A stretch of DNA of 33,482 nt. Origin: Nesterenkonia cremea. Its GTDB lineage: Bacteria; Actinomycetota; Actinomycetes; Actinomycetales; Micrococcaceae. The notes beneath the pieces are model-generated. The model saw only the letters and a list, made by a program, of their open reading frames with translations. It did not search any database and had not been told where the DNA came from. Position numbers and translations under genes: made by a program. Each line of letters starts with the position of its first letter. The stretch's first letter is position 1. The stretch lies in the NCBI RefSeq assembly GCF_014642675.1, contig NZ_BMIS01000017.1, positions 1-33,482 on the forward strand, written 5' to 3'. Shown piece by piece: positions 29,313 through 33,482 of this stretch.

Positions 29313-30412
29313 GCGTCACCACGGCTGAGAACCCTCTGGCTGAGGTCGGGGTCCCTCATGAGCTGCTGACCCAGGTCAGCGAGGCTGCCGCGGCCGTGGA
29401 CGCTGGGGAGGCCCACCCGCGTGAGGTCTTCCCGGCGTTGGCCGCCGCGGGTCTGATCGATCTGGGCGCACCGGCGAACACCGGCGGTCAGCTGCTGCGC
29501 CAGGCCGCTGTGGTGGAGGCGCTGGCGGAGCGTTCGCTCTCCACCGCCTTCGCGCTGTGGGGCCACCGGATGAGCATCGAGTACCTGGCGGCCGCCGGCG
29601 GCGAGTACGCCGAGGGGCTGTTGGCTCAGCTGCGCACCGGTGAGGTCCCCGGCGTCTCCGGAATGGCCTCTGCCTTCAAGACCTACGCCGGGGCCGGATC
29701 GCTGGATCTCACCGTGGACCGGGCTGAAGACGGCGGGCTCACCCTCTCCGGGCGCCTGCCCTGGGCGTCCAACCTGTACCCCGATGCCGTCGTGCTCTCG
29801 GCCGCCTACGGGCCCGCCGATGACCTCGACGCCGCGGGGGAGCGCAAGAAGCTCATCCTGGCCTTCCGGATCTCCGATGAGGGCGTGAAGGTCGGCCGGG
29901 ACCTGAATCTGTTGGCCCTGCAGGGGACCGCCTCCACCTCTGTGAAGGTCGAGGGCCTGCGCCTGGAGTCCCAGCAGATCCTGACCGAGGACTTCGACGA
30001 GTTCATGGGCCGCTGCCGGCCCACCTTCGCGGTGCTGCAGTCCAGCTTCTGCCTGGGCCTGGCCACGGAGAGCTTCCGTCAGGCGCGCGCCAATCTGCCC
30101 GGACTCAATGAAGTCTTCGAGGAAGACTTCATGCAGCTCGGTCATGACCTCGGCGCGGCCAAGGAGCAGCTGGCCGACTTCGCCGTACGCGTGGCGGGTG
30201 AGGAGCCGCCGGGTCGCCGCGACGTGCTGGCCCTGCGCCTGGAGGCCGGTCGGCTGGCCGTCGCCCTGGCCACGCTGGAAGTCAAGACTGCCGGCGGCAA
30301 GGGCTTCATCGCCGACTCGGCCCCCAACCGCCGCTTCCGCGAGGCCACCTTCATCCCCGTGCAGTCGCCCTCGGAGGCACAGCTGCGCTGGGAGCTGGCC
30401 GAGGGGAAGTAG
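29309..30412 (+). CDS. Acyl-CoA-dehydrogenase-superfamily flavoprotein, possibly monooxygenase
   Basis: 367 residues. The fold follows the superfamily: helical N-terminus with LAAAGLIDLGAPANTGGQ, FALWGHRMSIEYL, a beta domain with SGMASAFKTYAG and LSGRLPWASNLYPDAVVLSA, and a helical C-terminus ending REATFIPVQSPSEAQLRWEL. I see no obvious catalytic Glu of fatty acyl-CoA dehydrogenases. Members in sulfur-scavenging clusters (DszC/SfnC type) are FMN-dependent monooxygenases that use reduced flavin from a partner reductase. The operon with OsmC and an importer favours that role, by inference. No flavin reductase is in the window. ATG 29309 overlaps the OsmC stop. Confidence 0.75.
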   Translation: MSVTTAENPLAEVGVPHELLTQVSEAAAAVDAGEAHPREVFPALAAAGLIDLGAPANTGGQLLRQAAVVEALAERSLSTAFALWGHRMSIEYLAAAGGEYAEGLLAQLRTGEVPGVSGMASAFKTYAGAGSLDLTVDRAEDGGLTLSGRLPWASNLYPDAVVLSAAYGPADDLDAAGERKKLILAFRISDEGVKVGRDLNLLALQGTASTSVKVEGLRLESQQILTEDFDEFMGRCRPTFAVLQSSFCLGLATESFRQARANLPGLNEVFEEDFMQLGHDLGAAKEQLADFAVRVAGEEPPGRRDVLALRLEAGRLAVALATLEVKTAGGKGFIADSAPNRRFREATFIPVQSPSEAQLRWELAEGK

Positions 30413-30420
30413 GCGCTGTC

Positions 30421-31677
30421 ATGCACAGGAGTTCGGCTGCGGCCGTGCCCTCGGTCCGCGCGCTGACACGACGCCGTTTGGTCGGTCTGGGTGCCGGCGC
30501 ATCGGCCGCCGCCCTGCTGGCCGCCTGTGGGCGGGCGGGGAGCAGCTCCGCCGTGCACGCGCCCGAGTTCGAGCCCGCGCTGCCGGCGCCCGACGGTCTG
30601 GAGCAGCGTGACATCACCATCGGCTTCGTGCCGATCACCTGCTCCTCACCGATCGTCAACGCCGCGGCGCTGAACATCTACGAGCACTACGGACTCAACG
30701 TGACGCTGCGCCGGTTCACCGGCTGGGCGGAGCTGTGGATCGCCTATGTTGCCGGTGAGCTGGACGCTACGCAGTTCCTGGCGCCTATGCCGTTGGCCAT
30801 CCATCACGGATTCGCCGACGGCCAGCGCGACACCCGGCTGCCCTATGTCACCAACATCAACGGCAACGGCATCAGCGTCTCCCAGGAGCTGCAGGGCCAA
30901 GTGGAGGGACCCGAAGACTTCGCCGGGCTGCGCCTGGGGCTGCCCTTCGACTACTCGGTGCACAACCTGCTGTCCCGGGACTATCTGGCTTCCGGCGGGC
31001 TGAACCCGGATGAGGACGTGGACCTGCGCATCATGCGCCCGGCCGATATGGTCACCGCGCTCTCCGTGGGCCAGATCGATGCCTTCTGCCTGCCGGACCA
31101 GTTCAACCAGCGGGCTGTGGCCGAGGGGGCCGGATTCATCCATACCCTCACCAAGGACCTGTGGGCGGATCACCCCTGCTGCAGCTTCGCTGTGGCCGAT
31201 GACTTCGCCGCGGCCAACCCGAACACCTATACCGCCCTGCTGCGCGCCATCGGGGACTCTGCGCTCTACATCGATGACCCGGATCACCGGGCCGACACCG
31301 CCTCCCTGATGGCCCAGCCGGCCTATCTGGGGCTGCCCGAGCCGGTGCTGACCGCCGTGCTGACCGGGGAGTTCCCCGACGGCACCGGCCAGGAGCGCTC
31401 GGTGCCGGACCGCATCGGCTTCCAGCCCTACCCGCATGAGTCCTATGGAGTCTGGATGGTGGATGCCATGCAGCGCTGGGGCCTGACCGGGGATCAGAGC
31501 TTCAGCACGGCGCAGGACTATTCCGCCGCCGTCGGGGAGGTCTTCGACGCCGAGGCCGCCCGTGAGGTGCTCGGAGAGCTGGGCGGTGTGACCGAGGAGC
31601 GGTCCGCCGAGACCGTTCTGGGCGAGACCTTCAGACCGCAGAACCCCGCCGAGTGGAATGAGCAGGTGACCCAGTGA
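30421..31677 (+). CDS. ABC transporter substrate-binding lipoprotein, NrtA/CmpA-like
   Basis: 418 residues. Twin Arg residues (17-19) precede a hydrophobic segment and the lipobox L-A-A-C (Cys36), so export is probably Tat-dependent followed by lipidation. The mature part begins ITIGFVPITCSSPIVNAAAL, then IYEHYGLNVTLRRFTGWAEL and GELDATQFLAPMPLAIHHG, the NrtA/CmpA pattern of nitrate, bicarbonate and cyanate binding proteins; HPCCSFAVADDF is in the C-terminal lobe. The ligand may instead be a sulfonate-like or other small anionic or organic compound, because no nitrate reductase is nearby. It begins 8 nt after the flavoprotein gene and overlaps the permease by GTGA. Confidence 0.85.
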   Translation: MHRSSAAAVPSVRALTRRRLVGLGAGASAAALLAACGRAGSSSAVHAPEFEPALPAPDGLEQRDITIGFVPITCSSPIVNAAALNIYEHYGLNVTLRRFTGWAELWIAYVAGELDATQFLAPMPLAIHHGFADGQRDTRLPYVTNINGNGISVSQELQGQVEGPEDFAGLRLGLPFDYSVHNLLSRDYLASGGLNPDEDVDLRIMRPADMVTALSVGQIDAFCLPDQFNQRAVAEGAGFIHTLTKDLWADHPCCSFAVADDFAAANPNTYTALLRAIGDSALYIDDPDHRADTASLMAQPAYLGLPEPVLTAVLTGEFPDGTGQERSVPDRIGFQPYPHESYGVWMVDAMQRWGLTGDQSFSTAQDYSAAVGEVFDAEAAREVLGELGGVTEERSAETVLGETFRPQNPAEWNEQVTQ

Positions 31678-32498
31678 GCACATCGACGCCGCAGGCGCTG
31701 CAGCAGCGCGCAGCCAAGGAGCGCACCGGCTACCGGCTGAAGACCGCAGGTCTCTTCCTGGTCTTCACCGTGGTCTTCCTGGGGTTCTGGCAGCTGGTCA
31801 CTGCAGGCTTCGACGACGGCGGGCTGGCGCCCACTCCGGCGGCCAGCTGGGACCGGCTGGTGGAGGTGCTCTCCACCGCCTTCGTGCACAACCCGCCCAA
31901 TGAGGTGGGCATCTTCTTCCACCTGCTGGCCTCCCTGCAGCGGGTGCTGCTGGGCTTCGGCCTGGCGGTGCTGATCGCCATCCCGCTGGGCGTGCTGCTG
32001 GGCACCAGCCGCGTCATCAACGACTCCCTGGACCCCTTCATCCAGGTGCTGCGTCCGGTCTCCCCGCTGGCCTGGCTGCCCATCGGCCTGGCCGTGCTGC
32101 GCGACGCCGAATGGACCGCGGTCTTCGTGATCTTCATGGCTTCGCTGTGGCTGATCCTGATCAACACCATCGACGGGGTGCGGCGGGTCAACCCGCTCTA
32201 CCTGGACCTGGCCCGGACGCTGGAGGCCACCTGGGCCAACCGTACGCTGAAGGTGCTGCTGCCGGCTGCGCTGCCCGGCGTCGTGACCGGTCTGCGCACT
32301 GCGCTGTCCACCGCCTGGCTGGTGATCGTCGCGGCGGAGATGATCGTCGGCAGCCGCGGTATGGGAACCTTCGTGTGGACCGAGTGGAACGCGATGAACG
32401 TGAACAGCATCGTGGTGGCCATCCTGATCATCGGCGTCGTCGGGTTCGCGCTGGACCGCTCCATCGCCCAGCTGCACCGTCTGACCCCCAAGGCCTGA
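31674..32498 (+). CDS. ABC transporter permease, NrtB/SsuC-like
   Basis: 274 residues with about six helices. The core contains FHLLASLQRVLLGFGLAVLIAIPLGVLLG, PLAWLPIGLAVL, and the EAA loop ARTLEATWANRTLKVLLPAALPGVVTGLRTAL, followed by AAEMIVGSRGMGTFVW. This is the nitrate/sulfonate/taurine permease family. It forms the membrane channel with the adjacent binding protein and ATPase. The GTG at 31674 overlaps the stop of the upstream gene as GTGA. The N-terminus is basic and cytoplasmic. The ATPase begins 19 nt after its stop. Confidence 0.9.
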   Translation: MSTSTPQALQQRAAKERTGYRLKTAGLFLVFTVVFLGFWQLVTAGFDDGGLAPTPAASWDRLVEVLSTAFVHNPPNEVGIFFHLLASLQRVLLGFGLAVLIAIPLGVLLGTSRVINDSLDPFIQVLRPVSPLAWLPIGLAVLRDAEWTAVFVIFMASLWLILINTIDGVRRVNPLYLDLARTLEATWANRTLKVLLPAALPGVVTGLRTALSTAWLVIVAAEMIVGSRGMGTFVWTEWNAMNVNSIVVAILIIGVVGFALDRSIAQLHRLTPKA

Positions 32499-32517
32499 GG
32501 CACACAGAGGACACATC

Positions 32518-33300
32518 ATGACCGAACAGCTGACCGTCGAGGCCATCACTAAGGGATTCGCCCACCGGAAGCGCGGCTTCCAGCCGGTGCTGGGGGAGAT
32601 CTCCTTCTCCGTGGAGGAGGGCGAGTTCGTCACGATCATCGGGCCCTCCGGATCCGGGAAGTCCACGCTGCTGAAGGTGCTGGCGGGCCTGGAGCTGCCC
32701 GACAGCGGCCGCGTCTGCCTGGAAGCGCGGCCCATCACCGGGCCCAGCCGGCGCCTGGGTGTGGTCTTCCAGCAGCATGTGCTGCTGCCTTGGCTGACCG
32801 CCGAGCAGAACGTCATCTTCGCTCTCGACGCCGACGGGCGCTCCGACCGCAGCCCGGCGCAGAAGGAGGAGCTGGCGGAGAAGTGGCTGGACCTTGTCCA
32901 CCTCTCCGAGGCGGCCGATAAGAAGCCAGGCCAGCTCTCCGGCGGCATGCAGCAGCGGGTGGGGATCGCCCGGGCCTTCGCCCTGGAGTCCGAGGTGCTG
33001 CTGCTGGATGAGCCGCTGGGTGCTCTGGACGCGCTGACCCGGCATTCGCTGCAGCAGCAGCTGCTGCACCTCTCCGAGCAGGAGAAGCGCACCTTCGTAC
33101 TGGTGACCCACGACGTCGACGAGGCGCTCATGCTCTCTGACCGCATCCTGGTGCTCTCCCAGGGGCCGGGCGCGCGGGTCCAGCAGGACATTCGGGTGCC
33201 CTTCGGCAGGCCGCGGGACCGTGAGGCCGTGGAGTCCAGCGAGGATTACCTCGGGCTGCGCCGAGACCTGCTGGAGTCGCTGACCTCGGCGGCGGACTGA
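32518..33300 (+). CDS. ABC transporter ATP-binding protein, NrtD/SsuB-like
   Basis: 260 residues with an intact nucleotide-binding domain. Visible are Walker A GPSGSGKST (42-50), Q-loop VVFQQHVLLPWLT, signature LSGGMQQRVGIARA (140-153), Walker B LLLDEP (161-166), D-loop GALD, and H-loop VTHD with His198. Sequence style is that of nitrate/sulfonate/taurine importers. It powers the importer with the two preceding genes. ATG 32518 follows a purine-rich stretch (CACAGAGGACACATC). It is the last gene of the operon, followed by a hairpin and then an IS30-like element. Confidence 0.92.
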   Translation: MTEQLTVEAITKGFAHRKRGFQPVLGEISFSVEEGEFVTIIGPSGSGKSTLLKVLAGLELPDSGRVCLEARPITGPSRRLGVVFQQHVLLPWLTAEQNVIFALDADGRSDRSPAQKEELAEKWLDLVHLSEAADKKPGQLSGGMQQRVGIARAFALESEVLLLDEPLGALDALTRHSLQQQLLHLSEQEKRTFVLVTHDVDEALMLSDRILVLSQGPGARVQQDIRVPFGRPRDREAVESSEDYLGLRRDLLESLTSAAD

Positions 33301-33301
33301 A

Positions 33302-33352
33302 GGGCGAGGTCTCGGCGTCGCGGTGCTGATCGCCCCGGGCTTTTCCTCGTTT
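33302..33352 (+). terminator. Terminator of the OsmC/ABC operon
   Basis: GGGCGA (33302-33307) pairs with TCGCCC (33330-33335), starting just after the ATPase stop. It is followed by CGGGCTTTTCCTCGTTT, one of the few T-rich tracts after a hairpin in this window. Confidence 0.5.
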
Positions 33353-33482
33353 CGGGCGGTGGATTCGAGCGGTGGTCGCAACAACAGCGATCTCAGCTGG
33401 TCGTGAGCAACTCTTTCATACGGTCGGCAGGACTGTCCCAGCCCAATGTCTTCCTAGGCCTGCCGTTGAGCTTGTTCGCGAC
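33353..33482 (-). mobile_element. Partial IS30-family-like insertion sequence
   Basis: The transposase C-terminus (33393-33482) is followed on the minus strand by about 40 bp that include GTTGCGACCACCG and then CGAATCCACC, which resemble the terminal repeats of actinobacterial IS30-family elements. The rest of the element lies beyond the window. The exact boundary is uncertain (about 33353-33358). Confidence 0.6.
33393..33482 (-). CDS. IS30-family-like transposase, C-terminal fragment (cut by window edge)
   Basis: The minus strand is open from the window edge to the TGA at 33393-33395, giving 29 residues beginning VANKLNGRPRKTLGWDSPAD. The pattern L-N-x-R-P-R-K-T-L-G-W-x-x-P is diagnostic of the end of IS30-family transposases. 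The DDE domain lies outside the window. Confidence 0.88.
   Translation of the reverse strand, partial: VANKLNGRPRKTLGWDSPADRMKELLTTS

Noticed and set aside
1..33482. CRISPR array or long direct repeats
   Set aside because: No regularly spaced repeats were seen in any intergenic region.

Overview
The window looks like a chromosomal segment of a high-GC actinobacterium. Proteins resemble Micrococcaceae families, and a Nesterenkonia-like halotolerant organism is a reasonable guess. The reasons are high GC, very acidic exported proteins, a Na+/H+-antiporter-family carrier, an MPT70/MPT83-like fasciclin lipoprotein with a SigK/RskA pair, and an actinobacterial Erm methyltransferase. The genus is inference, because no marker gene is present. 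Both ends lie inside transposase genes: an IS481-like C-terminus at 1-132 (+) and an IS30-like C-terminus at 33393-33482 (-). The window may therefore be a contig that broke at repeated elements.

Layout. 298-4710: a small membrane protein, a NhaC/YuiF-type carrier, a PLDc_N-like small membrane protein, a baeRF-type (Rv2629-like) protein and an ACR3/bile-acid-symporter-type carrier. 4744-8778 (all -): a putative SigK regulon, namely fasciclin lipoprotein, ECF sigma factor, RskA-type anti-sigma factor, and a membrane-anchored sulfite-oxidase-like molybdoenzyme. 9003-12267: a PLP aminotransferase converging on a molybdate-uptake operon (HTH-TOBE regulator, modA, modB, no modC). 12437-13563: an Erm 23S rRNA methyltransferase behind a long hairpin-rich leader that encodes a short peptide. 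13625-15789: two paralogous Pr6Pr-family membrane proteins flanking a small-multidrug-export-family protein. 15893-17338: purB (-). 17495-19435: a WXG100-like protein and a large alpha/beta hydrolase. 19459-19851: a holin-like membrane protein (-).

19906-24676: a tight operon of a HisC/Pat-type aminotransferase with E1-alpha, E1-beta and E2 of a 2-oxoacid dehydrogenase, most likely branched-chain. 24751-26634: an accessory-looking stretch with small proteins, a GerMN-like lipoprotein and a 250-bp intergenic region packed with perfect inverted repeats. 26635-28639: a CitE-like lyase and a 3-hydroxyisobutyryl-CoA hydrolase-like protein, which fit acyl-CoA and valine catabolism together with the E1/E2 operon. 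28773-33300: a closely packed operon of OsmC-family protein, acyl-CoA-dehydrogenase-like flavoprotein and a complete NrtA/CmpA/SsuA-type ABC importer, preceded by a short upstream ORF. It is probably a scavenging system for an organosulfur or organonitrogen compound.

The most interesting observations are the Erm leader with alternative hairpins, the hairpin array at 26319-26570, the OsmC/flavoprotein/ABC operon with its upstream ORF, the WXG-like/hydrolase pair, and the clustering of a putative SigK regulon containing a molybdoenzyme with molybdate-uptake genes. Many genes appear to start leaderless, with a -10-like hexamer 6-8 nt before the start codon. No tRNA, rRNA or CRISPR array was seen.
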